From: Clostridiaceae bacterium
GTDB taxonomy: Bacteria; Bacillota; Clostridia; Oscillospirales; QAMX01
Reading direction: 5' to 3'
Length of the DNA stretch: 20,779 nt
NCBI GenBank assembly: GCA_016297585.1
Contig: JAEDGJ010000027.1
Location: 1-20,779 of the forward strand
Under the pieces are notes generated by a model that was given only the letters and a program-made list of their open reading frames with translations, had not been told where the DNA came from and searched no databases. Positions 14,230-20,779 of the stretch are shown piece after piece. A program made the position numbers and the translations under genes. Each line of letters starts with the position of its first letter. Within the stretch, counting starts at the first letter, position 1.

Positions 14230-17133
14230 TTGAAGCGTTTCTGCGTCTTCTTCGCCCTGCTTTTCATATTTTCCCTGCTGCAGTCCCCCGCCTTCGCCGC
14301 CGATGAAAATGCGGAGCCGCTGTGCAGCACCCTGAGTCTGCGCGGCGTATGGGTCGCGTCGGCGGCGAACCTCGATTATCCCGGCACGCCGACGTCGGAC
14401 GCGGAGACGCTGCGCGAAGAATGCGTCAAAATCCTCGACGACGTCCGTGCGGAGGGCTTCAACGCCGTCTTTCTGCAGGTGCGCCCGTCGGCGGACGCGC
14501 TGTACGAATCGGAGCGCTTTCCCTGGTCTGCCTATCTGACCGGGGAAGCCGGACGCGCGCCGAAGGGCGGGTTCGACCCGCTCGCCTGCTGGATCGACGA
14601 GGCGCACGCGCGGGGGCTGCAGCTCCACGCGTGGATCAACCCCTACCGCATCACGCTCGGCGGCACGCCGGAGGAGCCGAAAACGGCGGATGAGCTGCCG
14701 GAAAACCATCCCGCGCGGCTGCATCCGGAGTGGGTCGTCTCCTATGAGGGCAATCTGTATTTCGATCCGGGGATTCCCGAGGTGCGCGCGTTCGTCATCG
14801 ACGGCGCCGCGGAGATCGTCGAAAAATACGACGTGGACGGCATCCATCTGGACGATTACTTCTATCCGGGACGGGATTTTAACGACGGCGCGACCTTCGC
14901 GCTGATGGCGCCGGAGGATCAGTCCCTCGACGACTGGCGGCGCGATAACGTCACGGCGCTGATCGAAGGGCTGGACGCGGCGATCCATGCGATCAACCCC
15001 GCGGTGTCCTTCGGCGTCAGCCCCGCGGGGATCTGGGCCAACGCCTCGACGATGGACGAGGGGTCCGCGACCTCGGGCGGCGAATCGTACCGCGAGCAGT
15101 ACGCCGACACCTACGCCTGGGTCAAGCGGGAGCTGCTCGACTATATCGCCCCGCAGATCTACTGGGAAATCGGCCACGAAAACGCCGATTACGCGGAGCT
15201 TGTGCGCTGGTGGAACGACGCCGTGGAGGATACGACCGTGAAGCTCTATATCGGGCACGCGGCGTACCGGGTCGGCGCGGAGGGTCAGTCGGCGGCGTGG
15301 GCCGATTTTTCCGAGCTGCGGCGGCAGGTGCTCTATAATTTCGGCTTCGAAAACGTCTCCGGCTCGATTTTCTTCCGCTATTCGCACATCGCAAGCCTCT
15401 GGGAGGAGTTTTCGGAGCTTTTCGAGTCCCTTCGGGCCTATACGGCGCCCGGCTATACCGCGGGCGTCTATACGCTCGGCATCGCGCGCCCGACGGCGAC
15501 GGTCACGACCCCGTATTCCTCGTATTATATCGGCGGCTCGTCCGACTCGGGACTGCCGCTGGAGCTCAACGGGACGCCCGTCTTTGACCGCTCGCCAGAC
15601 GGCTTCTGGGGCAGGCTCGTCGAGCTGTCGCCTGGTGAAAACACCTTCACGCTCCGTCAGGGCGAGCGCAGCGCCGTCTGCACCATCATCCGGGTAACGG
15701 GCACGGACAGCGCCGCCGTCTCGGATACGCCGTCCGTCACCGACGCCTACCCGTCCCTCGACGTCTGCCTCGCGCCCGGCTCCTCCGTCACGCTCTCCTG
15801 CACCGCGCCCGTCGGCGCGGACGTGCGCGCGGAGTTTGCGGGCAGCGTATGGCGGCTCCGTCCGCGTACCCGCACCCGGGAGAAGGTGCCGGGCGGGCAG
15901 GTGCTGCTGACCACCTATTCCTGTACCGTCACGCTGCCGGAAGCCGCGGACGAAACGCCGGAGCAGCCGGTCTATACGATGCGTCTCGGCACCCTTGTGT
16001 ACCGCGCGGTGTCCGACGGCAGCATCCGCACCGCCGATCCGGAAAACGGAACGCTGACCGCCGCGGTCAGCGCGGACACCGCCTACGCCTATCCGGGCGC
16101 GTCCACCTCCGGCGGGCCGGTTTCCGAGCTCTGCTCAGGGATGCGCGACACCGTCACGGCGCTCTCCGGCGGCTTTGCACAGCTCGGCTGCGGTCTCTGG
16201 GTGCACACCTCCGCCCTGACGCTCATCCCTGAGGCGCCGCCGGAGCCGGTGTCCCCGGAAATCGCGTTTTCCGAAGCGGAGAACGGCGAATTCGGGCTGA
16301 CGCTGACCGCGATCCGCGCCGCCGCCGCGGAATACGACGGCGAGACCCGCACGGTCACGCTGCGCCTCTCGTCGGAATGCGCGGAGCTTACCGTCCCCGA
16401 GCTGCCGGAAAACGCCCTTTTTGCGGAAGTCACGGCGGAAACCGACGGCGAGGTCTCCCTTCTCCGGCTGACGCTGCGGGAGGATGCCCGGCTCGGTGGG
16501 TATTATGTCACTCAAGAGGACGGCAGCACGGGTTTCCATGCCACGCCGCGCTTCACGGCCGGCACGGGGGAGCAGCCGCTCGCGGGCGCGGTCATCCTGC
16601 TCGACGCGGGTCACGGCGGCGAGGAAAGCGGCGCGTTGGGGCTTCTCGGAAGCGTCGTGCCGGAAAAGGACGTGAATCTCGAGGTCACGCTGATGCTCAA
16701 AAAACGGCTGGAGGCGCTCGGCGCCGAGGTCGTCCTGACGCGGGACGGGGACGAAACGCTGACGCTCGAGGAACGCGTCTCGCTTTCCCGCGCGCAGCAT
16801 CCGGATCTGTTCCTGTCCTTGCACGCCAATTCGATGAACGACAACGTCGACATCTCCCAGGTGTCCGGCTTCTGCCTGTTTTACTCCTCGCCCGTCTCCT
16901 CGGACGCGGCAGAGGTGGTGTTTGATACGCTGACCTCCCGTCTCGGCAGACCGAACAAGGGCATGCAGCGGGCAAACTACTATGTGTGCCGGGGCGGCTG
17001 GGCGCCTTCGCTGCTCTTTGAGATGGGTTTCTTGCCGAATCCCTCGGACTTCGAGTGGCTCGTCAGCCAGAACGCGCGCGAAAAGCTCGCCGAAACGCTC
17101 GCTTCCGGCATCCTTGCGTATTTTCAGAGCTGA
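14230..17133 (+). CDS. Secreted peptidoglycan hydrolase: GHL10 glycosidase-like domain fused to amidase_3
   Basis: This is a 967-residue exported protein. The signal peptide (1-23) ends in PAFA before ADENAE. Residues about 36-385 form a GHL10 (DUF187) TIM-barrel. LRGVW begins at 37, the acidic pair D208-D209 lies in HLDDYFYP, and APQIYWE ends at E313. The central part (about 400-760) is beta-rich, with a Ser/Gly-rich strand region near 430-490 and an SH3-like stretch near 565-665. The C-terminus (about 785-967) is a zinc N-acetylmuramoyl-L-alanine amidase with H795 (DAGHGG), E812 (PEKD), H865 (LHANS) and catalytic E931 (FEMGF). TTG at 14230 is chosen because AGGAGA lies eight bases upstream and the signal peptide then starts correctly; an ATG at 14182 would overlap DUF951. 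GHL10 includes E. coli DigH, which acts on peptide-free glycan, so the two domains could work in sequence. Confidence 0.9.
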   Translation: MKRFCVFFALLFIFSLLQSPAFAADENAEPLCSTLSLRGVWVASAANLDYPGTPTSDAETLREECVKILDDVRAEGFNAVFLQVRPSADALYESERFPWSAYLTGEAGRAPKGGFDPLACWIDEAHARGLQLHAWINPYRITLGGTPEEPKTADELPENHPARLHPEWVVSYEGNLYFDPGIPEVRAFVIDGAAEIVEKYDVDGIHLDDYFYPGRDFNDGATFALMAPEDQSLDDWRRDNVTALIEGLDAAIHAINPAVSFGVSPAGIWANASTMDEGSATSGGESYREQYADTYAWVKRELLDYIAPQIYWEIGHENADYAELVRWWNDAVEDTTVKLYIGHAAYRVGAEGQSAAWADFSELRRQVLYNFGFENVSGSIFFRYSHIASLWEEFSELFESLRAYTAPGYTAGVYTLGIARPTATVTTPYSSYYIGGSSDSGLPLELNGTPVFDRSPDGFWGRLVELSPGENTFTLRQGERSAVCTIIRVTGTDSAAVSDTPSVTDAYPSLDVCLAPGSSVTLSCTAPVGADVRAEFAGSVWRLRPRTRTREKVPGGQVLLTTYSCTVTLPEAADETPEQPVYTMRLGTLVYRAVSDGSIRTADPENGTLTAAVSADTAYAYPGASTSGGPVSELCSGMRDTVTALSGGFAQLGCGLWVHTSALTLIPEAPPEPVSPEIAFSEAENGEFGLTLTAIRAAAAEYDGETRTVTLRLSSECAELTVPELPENALFAEVTAETDGEVSLLRLTLREDARLGGYYVTQEDGSTGFHATPRFTAGTGEQPLAGAVILLDAGHGGEESGALGLLGSVVPEKDVNLEVTLMLKKRLEALGAEVVLTRDGDETLTLEERVSLSRAQHPDLFLSLHANSMNDNVDISQVSGFCLFYSSPVSSDAAEVVFDTLTSRLGRPNKGMQRANYYVCRGGWAPSLLFEMGFLPNPSDFEWLVSQNAREKLAETLASGILAYFQS

Positions 17134-17185
17134 TGTTCCTCTGTGCAGGAATTATTTTGGCTGACAGCTTTTTTTGAGTCCCTTC

Positions 17186-17206
17186 ACCGAAATTTTTTCG
17201 GTTTTA
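17186..17206 (+). terminator. Weak terminator after the GHL10-amidase gene
   Basis: ACCGAAA (17186-17192) pairs with TTTCGGT (17196-17202) and is followed by a short T-run. It is backed up by the stronger hairpin at 17236. Confidence 0.55.
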
Positions 17207-17235
17207 TCCCGGTTATTTTCATAAAATTTGCATGG

Positions 17236-17262
17236 AAGGAGCGCATCCCGCGCTCCTTTTTT
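17236..17262 (+). terminator. Strong terminator before the PHP gene
   Basis: AAGGAGCGC (17236-17244) pairs perfectly with 17250-17258 around a five-base loop and runs into six T (17257-17262). Confidence 0.85.
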
Positions 17263-17303
17263 GTGCGGGACGGAGAAACACGCCGGGACGGCCGGAATGA
17301 GGC

Positions 17304-17332
17304 TTGCAATTTCGGCGAAAACGTTGTATAAT
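17304..17332 (+). promoter_or_regulatory. Promoter of the PHP phosphatase gene
   Basis: TTGCAA (17304-17309), 17 bases and TATAAT (17327-17332). The leader between it and the start codon can fold into an imperfect long hairpin (17341-17349 with 17371-17379, inner AAAAG/CTTTT) before the ribosome binding site. Confidence 0.78.
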
Positions 17333-17412
17333 GACACACAGCGCTCCGGAAAAAGGGAAACGGCTTTTCCCCGGAACGCGCGGAAGATTTGCGAAAAAAG
17401 GGAGGTGTTCCG

Positions 17413-18240
17413 ATGCCAGAAAAGCTTGCGGATCTGCATATGCATTCGAAGTTTTCCTTCGACGGAAGAGGCGCGCTTTTTGATATGTGTGAAGCCGCAG
17501 CCCGGCGCGGCATGTCGGCCGTCGCATTTACCGAGCATTGGGACGCCCTGCCCGCCGACCATGTGGAGCTCCCCTACGAAGACGGACGGAAGCATTACCA
17601 CCTGTACGATGCCGCCGCGCGACGGACCGTTATGGACGCGCGGGAGCGTTATAACGGTCAGGTGAACATTGTATACGCCGTCGAATTGGGTCAGCCGCAT
17701 ACCGATCCTACGGTCTCCCGCGAGTTCCTCGAAGCTCACGATTTCGATTTCGTCCTCGGCTCCATCCACAACGTCGCGTCGGGTCTTGACTATTATTATG
17801 TCGACTACGCGTCCGCCGATATCCCCGAGCTGTTCCGCGATTACTACGCCGAGCACTTAAAGCTGCTCCGCTTCGGGCATATCGATGCGATTGCGCATCT
17901 CGATTACCCGGTGCGGAAAATGCAGGGGTTTCTTGAGAAGCCCGCGACCATGCGCGCCTGGCGCGACTGCATCGCGGAGGTCGTCCGTGCTGCGGCGCAG
18001 GCGGGCGTCGGAATCGAGATCAACACCAACGGCCTGCGCAACTGGTTCGACAGGCTGTCGCCCGAGCCCTGGATTTTAGAACTTTACCGCGATTTCGGAG
18101 GCGAGTTCGTCACGACTGGCTCCGACGCGCACGATACGGAATATGCGGCATTCGGAATACGGGAGGCTGTGGCTCTTGCGGAGTCGGTCGGCCTGAAGGC
18201 TGCCTGCGGTTTTGTACGGCACACCCCGATATTCCCGTAA
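17413..18240 (+). CDS. PHP-domain phosphoesterase, histidinol-phosphatase (HisJ)-like
   Basis: This 275-residue cytoplasmic metal-dependent phosphatase is of the PHP superfamily, closest in pattern to HisJ, which removes phosphate from L-histidinol phosphate in histidine synthesis. Motif 1 is H9-x-H11 (DLHMHS). H42 lies in FTEHWD, E91 in VELGQPH, H119 in GSIHN, H162 in AHLDYP, and D238/H240 in TGSDAH; together they supply the trinuclear metal site. ATG at 17413 follows GGGAGG. An upstream in-frame start at 17389 would include the ribosome binding site and is rejected. No other histidine genes are nearby, so the true substrate may differ. The aminotransferase 90 bases downstream could share its transcript. 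Confidence 0.85.
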   Translation: MPEKLADLHMHSKFSFDGRGALFDMCEAAARRGMSAVAFTEHWDALPADHVELPYEDGRKHYHLYDAAARRTVMDARERYNGQVNIVYAVELGQPHTDPTVSREFLEAHDFDFVLGSIHNVASGLDYYYVDYASADIPELFRDYYAEHLKLLRFGHIDAIAHLDYPVRKMQGFLEKPATMRAWRDCIAEVVRAAAQAGVGIEINTNGLRNWFDRLSPEPWILELYRDFGGEFVTTGSDAHDTEYAAFGIREAVALAESVGLKAACGFVRHTPIFP

Positions 18241-18245
18241 AAGCC

Positions 18246-18325
18246 GCTTTCCGCTTCAAGATAACCTTTTTCAGGTGAGTGCGGAAAGCCATCCGGCGTT
18301 CCGCCTCATACATGGAAAGGGTTAT
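18246..18325 (+). promoter_or_regulatory. Leader with two mutually exclusive folds, one hiding the aminotransferase ribosome binding site
   Basis: Fold A pairs 18246-18254 with 18281-18289 (9 perfect bases). Fold B pairs 18261-18272 with 18314-18325 (12 pairs including two G-U), which covers the AAAGGG ribosome binding site. Nested inside fold B are 18276-18279 with 18305-18308 and 18281-18286 with 18299-18304. The segment 18281-18286 is used by both folds, so they compete. This is the layout of a translational switch. No ligand or known class is recognised. Confidence 0.55.
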
Positions 18326-18330
18326 TTTTT

Positions 18331-19509
18331 ATGGATTATCATCGCCTGCTCAATTCGACCGTCCGCGAAATGCGTCCGTCCGGCATCCGCAAATACTTCG
18401 ACCTGCTCGACGGCATGGAGGATGTCATCACCCTCGGCGTCGGCCAGCCCGACTTTCCCGTTCCGGAAATCGTCCGTGAAGCGGAGCTTGCCGCGACGGA
18501 GGACGGCCACCTGCCCTATACCGCGAACGCCGGCACGATGGAGCTGCGCGAGGCGATCTCGGGCTATCTTTCCCGCCGCTTCGACCTGCACTACGCGCCC
18601 GAAAACGAGCTGGTCGTCACCGTCGGCGGCAGCGAGGCGATCGACCTGATGCTGCGCGCCGTCCTGAATCCCGGCGACGAGGTGATCGTGCCCGAGCCGA
18701 CCTTCGTCTGCTACGGGCCGCTGGCAAACCTCTGCGGCGGTGTGGCCGTGCCGCTGGCGACGACCGCCGCGGACGGGTTCAAGCTGACCCCCGACGCGCT
18801 GCGCGCCGCCATCACGCCGCGCACGAAGGTGCTCGTCCTCCCCTTCCCGACGAATCCGACCGGCGCGATCCTGACGCGCGACGATCTCGCCGCCATCGCC
18901 GAGGTGCTCGAGGGCACGGACATCCTCGTCCTCTCCGACGAGGTCTATGCCGAGCTGACCTTCTCCGGCCGCCATGTCAGCATCGCGTCTCTGCCCGGTA
19001 TGCGTGAGCGTACCGTCGTCGTCAGCAGCGCCTCGAAGTGTTTTGCCATGACGGGCGCGCGTCTCGGCTATGCCGCGGGTCCCGCGCCGCTGATCGCCGC
19101 GATGACGCGCATCCACCAGTACGGCATCATGAGCGCGCCGACCATCGCCCAGATCGCCGCCGCGAAGGCGTTCTCCTCCTGCGACGCCGACATCGAGCGG
19201 ATGAAGCTGTCCTACGACCGCCGCCGCTGCCTGATGCTGGGCGGTTTCGCGTCGATGGGGATGCCCTGCCGCGAGCCGCAGGGCGCGTTCTACCTGTTCC
19301 CCGACATCTCCGCGTCCGGGCTTTCCTCCGAGGAATTCTGCGACCGGCTCCTGATGGAAGGCCGCGTCGCCGCGATCCCGGGCACGGCCTTCGGCGCATC
19401 CGGCGAAGGGCACATCCGCATCTGCTACGCCTACGCGGAGGAGCGCCTGTGCGAAGCGCTGCGCCGCATGGCGATCTTCTGGCGCAAGGTAACGGGACTT
19501 GCCGCATAA
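18331..19509 (+). CDS. Pyridoxal-phosphate-dependent class I/II aminotransferase, PatA-like
   Basis: This 392-residue cytoplasmic enzyme of fold-type I transfers an amino group between an amino acid and a 2-oxo acid. Key features are GVGQPDFPVP near 36, LPYTANAG near 64, GGSEAIDLM for cofactor phosphate binding, NPTG (175-178), D203 and Y206 (SDEVYAEL), Schiff-base lysine K236 (SSASKCFAMTG), and R363 (HIRICYA) for the substrate carboxylate. Where most relatives have a bulky residue after TG (TGWRLGY or TGFRLGY), this one has Ala (TGARLGY), which may alter the active-site rim. Substrate is uncertain: aspartate/aromatic or N-acetyl-diaminopimelate aminotransferases all fit. ATG at 18331 has AAAGGG nine bases upstream, a site that can be hidden by an RNA fold. 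ispE follows after 26 bases. Confidence 0.9.
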   Translation: MDYHRLLNSTVREMRPSGIRKYFDLLDGMEDVITLGVGQPDFPVPEIVREAELAATEDGHLPYTANAGTMELREAISGYLSRRFDLHYAPENELVVTVGGSEAIDLMLRAVLNPGDEVIVPEPTFVCYGPLANLCGGVAVPLATTAADGFKLTPDALRAAITPRTKVLVLPFPTNPTGAILTRDDLAAIAEVLEGTDILVLSDEVYAELTFSGRHVSIASLPGMRERTVVVSSASKCFAMTGARLGYAAGPAPLIAAMTRIHQYGIMSAPTIAQIAAAKAFSSCDADIERMKLSYDRRRCLMLGGFASMGMPCREPQGAFYLFPDISASGLSSEEFCDRLLMEGRVAAIPGTAFGASGEGHIRICYAYAEERLCEALRRMAIFWRKVTGLAA

Positions 19510-19535
19510 GACATAAAAAAGGAGCGTTTTTCCGT

Positions 19536-20387
19536 ATGACGCAGACTGCGCCCGCCAAGATCAATCTGACGCTCGAGGTGCTCGGCCGCCGTCCGGACGG
19601 CTATCACGAGCTGCGCATGGTCATGCAGAGCGTTTCCCTCTGCGACACGGTCACGGTCACGCTCGGCGAGCCCGGCGGGGACATCGTTCTGACGACGGAC
19701 TCTCCGCTTCTGCCGACGGATGAAAAAAACCTCGCATTCCGCGCGGCAAAGCTCTTTTTTGACGTATTGACTTTACCCCCCGCAGGTGTTACAATACACA
19801 TTGCAAAGCGCATTCCGGTCACCGCCGGGCTTGCCGGCGGCAGCACCGACGCCGCGGCGGTTCTGCGCGCGCTGAACGAACTGACCGGCGCGCACCTTCC
19901 TCCCGAGCGGCTGGCCGCTCTGTCCCTTCCGCTCGGCGCGGACGTGCCGTTCTGCGTTCTCGGCGGCACGCGGCTTGCCTGCGGAGTCGGAGAGGTGCTG
20001 ACGGCGCTTTCCCCGCTTCCTCCCTGCGCGATTCTCCTGTGCACGCCGGACATTCCTTCCCCGACGGGGCAGGTTTTTGCCCGCTATGACGCGGCCGTCC
20101 CCGCCGTGCATCCGGACACGCCGGCGATGCTGGACGCGATCGCCGCGCGCAACCTCGAACGGATCGCGTCGCTGCTCGGCAACGACCTCGAGCCCGTCGT
20201 CTCGGCGCAGCATCCGGAGATTGCGTCCATCCAGACGGTCATGCGCGCCCATCGGGCGCTCGGCACGGCGATGTCCGGCTCCGGCTCGTCCGTGTTCGGC
20301 ATTTTCCGGGACCGCCGGAGCGCGGAGGAAGCTCTGACCGTACTGAAGCGGCAGTATGCAAACACATTCGTTACCGAGGCTCTGTGA
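19536..20387 (+). CDS. ispE: 4-diphosphocytidyl-2-C-methyl-D-erythritol kinase (IspE)
   Basis: This 283-residue GHMP-family kinase phosphorylates CDP-methylerythritol with ATP, the fourth step of the non-mevalonate (MEP) isoprenoid pathway. AKINLTL (7-13) holds the catalytic lysine K8. RRPDGYHEL (18-26) is a family signature. GLAGGSTDAAAVL (98-110) is the ATP-binding glycine-rich loop, LGADVPF (133-139) carries the catalytic Asp D136, and SGSGSSVFGIF is the conserved C-terminal GHMP motif. ATG at 19536 is chosen because the protein then starts like known IspE. AAGGAG lies upstream, with a slightly long spacing of 11 bases. A promoter-like element lies inside the gene at 19767. A tRNA-Leu gene begins 15 bases after the stop with no promoter between, so it is probably co-transcribed. 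Confidence 0.95.
   Translation: MTQTAPAKINLTLEVLGRRPDGYHELRMVMQSVSLCDTVTVTLGEPGGDIVLTTDSPLLPTDEKNLAFRAAKLFFDVLTLPPAGVTIHIAKRIPVTAGLAGGSTDAAAVLRALNELTGAHLPPERLAALSLPLGADVPFCVLGGTRLACGVGEVLTALSPLPPCAILLCTPDIPSPTGQVFARYDAAVPAVHPDTPAMLDAIAARNLERIASLLGNDLEPVVSAQHPEIASIQTVMRAHRALGTAMSGSGSSVFGIFRDRRSAEEALTVLKRQYANTFVTEAL
19767..19795 (+). promoter_or_regulatory. Promoter-like element inside ispE
   Basis: TTGACT (19767-19772), 17 bases and TACAAT (19790-19795) lie within the coding region, in a locally AT-richer patch. It could give extra transcription of the tRNA gene about 600 bases downstream. It may be a chance match. Confidence 0.35.
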
Positions 20388-20401
20388 CCCCGGGGACACG
20401 G

Positions 20402-20484
20402 GCGGGCATGGCGGAATTGGCAGACGCGCCGGATTTAGGTTCCGGTGGGCAACCGTGCAGGTTCAAGTCCTGTTGCCCGCACCA
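20402..20484 (+). tRNA. tRNA-Leu, anticodon UAG, CCA encoded
   Basis: An 83-base tRNA. The acceptor stem GCGGGCA (20402-20408) pairs with TGCCCGC (20474-20480), followed by discriminator A and an encoded CCA (20482-20484). The anticodon stem CCGGA/TCCGG carries loop TTTAGGT, giving anticodon UAG that reads CUN leucine codons. A long variable arm (around TGGGCAACCGTG) is as expected for leucine tRNAs, and the T-arm contains GGTTCAAGTCC. A strong terminator follows directly. Confidence 0.95.
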
Positions 20485-20487
20485 CGG

Positions 20488-20535
20488 CGAGTGCTCCTAC
20501 AGCATTTGAAAGCCTGTAGGAGCACTCGTTTTTTT
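20488..20535 (+). terminator. Strong terminator after tRNA-Leu
   Basis: A perfect 15-base stem (20488-20502 with 20514-20528) with an 11-base loop is followed by seven T. It ends the aminotransferase-ispE-tRNA unit. Confidence 0.95.
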
Positions 20536-20606
20536 CGGCATTTTCCTGTCCTTGGCCGCAGGGCGCCTCCATGCGCACGATCGCCGCGCTCCTGGTGACG
20601 ACTGCC

Positions 20607-20635
20607 TTGACTTTACGATTCAAGTATACTATAAT
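20607..20635 (+). promoter_or_regulatory. Sigma-A promoter at the right edge
   Basis: TTGACT (20607-20612), 17 bases and TATAAT (20630-20635). It drives a unit that mostly lies beyond the window. The stretch 20536-20606 shows no gene. Confidence 0.85.
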
Positions 20636-20647
20636 GAAAAAACCAAG

Positions 20648-20667
20648 TCTGTTGTTTTTACAACAGA
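20648..20667 (+). promoter_or_regulatory. Perfect palindrome just after the start site, operator or 5' hairpin
   Basis: TCTGTTGT (20648-20655) and ACAACAGA (20660-20667) are exact inverted complements around TTTT. It begins about six bases after the expected transcription start. It could be a repressor operator or a protective hairpin at the 5' end of the RNA. Confidence 0.6.
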
Positions 20668-20677
20668 AAGAGACGGT

Positions 20678-20746
20678 ATGAAGGGATATCTGACGCTTGC
20701 AAAGCGCGCAAAGCGGTTTGACGGAAATCGCGGAAGCAGCGCCTGA
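20678..20746 (+). CDS. 22-residue ORF after the right-edge promoter, leader peptide or broken gene start
   Basis: The first ATG after the promoter at 20607 opens a 22-codon frame, MKGYLTLAKRAKRFDGNRGS and two more residues, ending at TGA 20744-20746. The upstream AAAGAGA is only a moderate ribosome binding site. The MKGYLT opening resembles the start of small helix-turn-helix proteins of the excisionase type, but the frame soon departs and stops. A leader peptide, a frameshifted gene start or a non-coding coincidence are all possible. The frame starting after 20693 stays open to the window edge, which leaves room for a real gene there. Confidence 0.3.
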   Translation: MKGYLTLAKRAKRFDGNRGSSA

Positions 20747-20779
20747 GACGGTGTTGGATTGCCTGTCAGCCGCTGCGGG

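Noticed and set aside
14185..15387. 400-codon open frame on the minus strand inside the GHL10-amidase gene
   Set aside because: It is a codon-bias shadow of a strongly GC-rich gene. Its translation is Arg/Asp/Val-rich with no domain, while the plus strand encodes clear domains.
18322..19413. 363-codon minus-strand open frame opposite the aminotransferase
   Set aside because: Low-complexity Arg/Gly/Asp-rich translation without motifs; the plus strand holds all aminotransferase signatures.
20356..20623. Short open frames on both strands across the tRNA
   Set aside because: They translate the tRNA-Leu sequence and its terminator, a well-known source of false small proteins.
1..20779. CRISPR arrays, insertion sequences or prophage genes
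   Set aside because: No regularly spaced repeats, transposase, integrase or phage structural motifs were seen.

Overview
This window looks like chromosomal DNA from a GC-rich, Gram-positive anaerobe of the class Clostridia, most like an uncultured gut Oscillospirales-type bacterium. The reasons are strong purine-rich ribosome binding sites, many near-consensus sigma-A promoters (TTGACA, 17 bp, TATAAT), hairpin terminators with U-tracts, and typical Firmicutes families (DUF951, DUF378, DUF2284, PadR, BcrA-type ABC transporter, AraM). The assignment rests on gene content only. No phage, insertion sequence or CRISPR array is visible.

Layout. Bases 1-2744 are read leftward. They hold a MATE exporter running off the left edge, a 28-codon ORF just upstream of it, an attenuator-like leader, and an AraM-type glycerol-1-phosphate dehydrogenase with its own promoter. 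From 2900 to 8196 rightward genes encode a small charged helical protein, a BcrA-type ABC ATPase and its permease. A terminator follows, then an OmpR-type response regulator, a short-loop histidine kinase and two unknown membrane proteins. Bases 8261-9830 are a complete second MATE exporter with its own strong promoter, a long structured leader and a terminator. Bases 9835-11775 are a tightly overlapping trio: a PadR repressor with two evident operators in its promoter, a membrane protein with a PadR-partner (DUF1700/HAAS-like) cytoplasmic domain, and a membrane-anchored surface protein.

From 11779 the genes are housekeeping or unknown: an HD-domain hydrolase, convergent with a cysteine-rich DUF2284 protein, and a leftward pair (unknown 129-residue protein and DUF378). 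Rightward follow DUF951 and a large secreted protein joining a GHL10 glycosidase-like domain to a peptidoglycan amidase, then a PHP-family phosphatase, a class I aminotransferase, ispE and a tRNA-Leu(UAG). The right edge carries a strong promoter, a perfect palindrome and a very short ORF.

The most interesting material is regulatory. It includes structured leaders before both MATE genes, twin PadR operators, a leader with two mutually exclusive folds that can hide the aminotransferase ribosome binding site, an outward promoter antisense to DUF378, and a promoter-like element inside ispE upstream of the tRNA. The most interesting proteins are the PadR membrane trio and the GHL10-amidase fusion, which may cut peptides off peptidoglycan and then cut the bare glycan.
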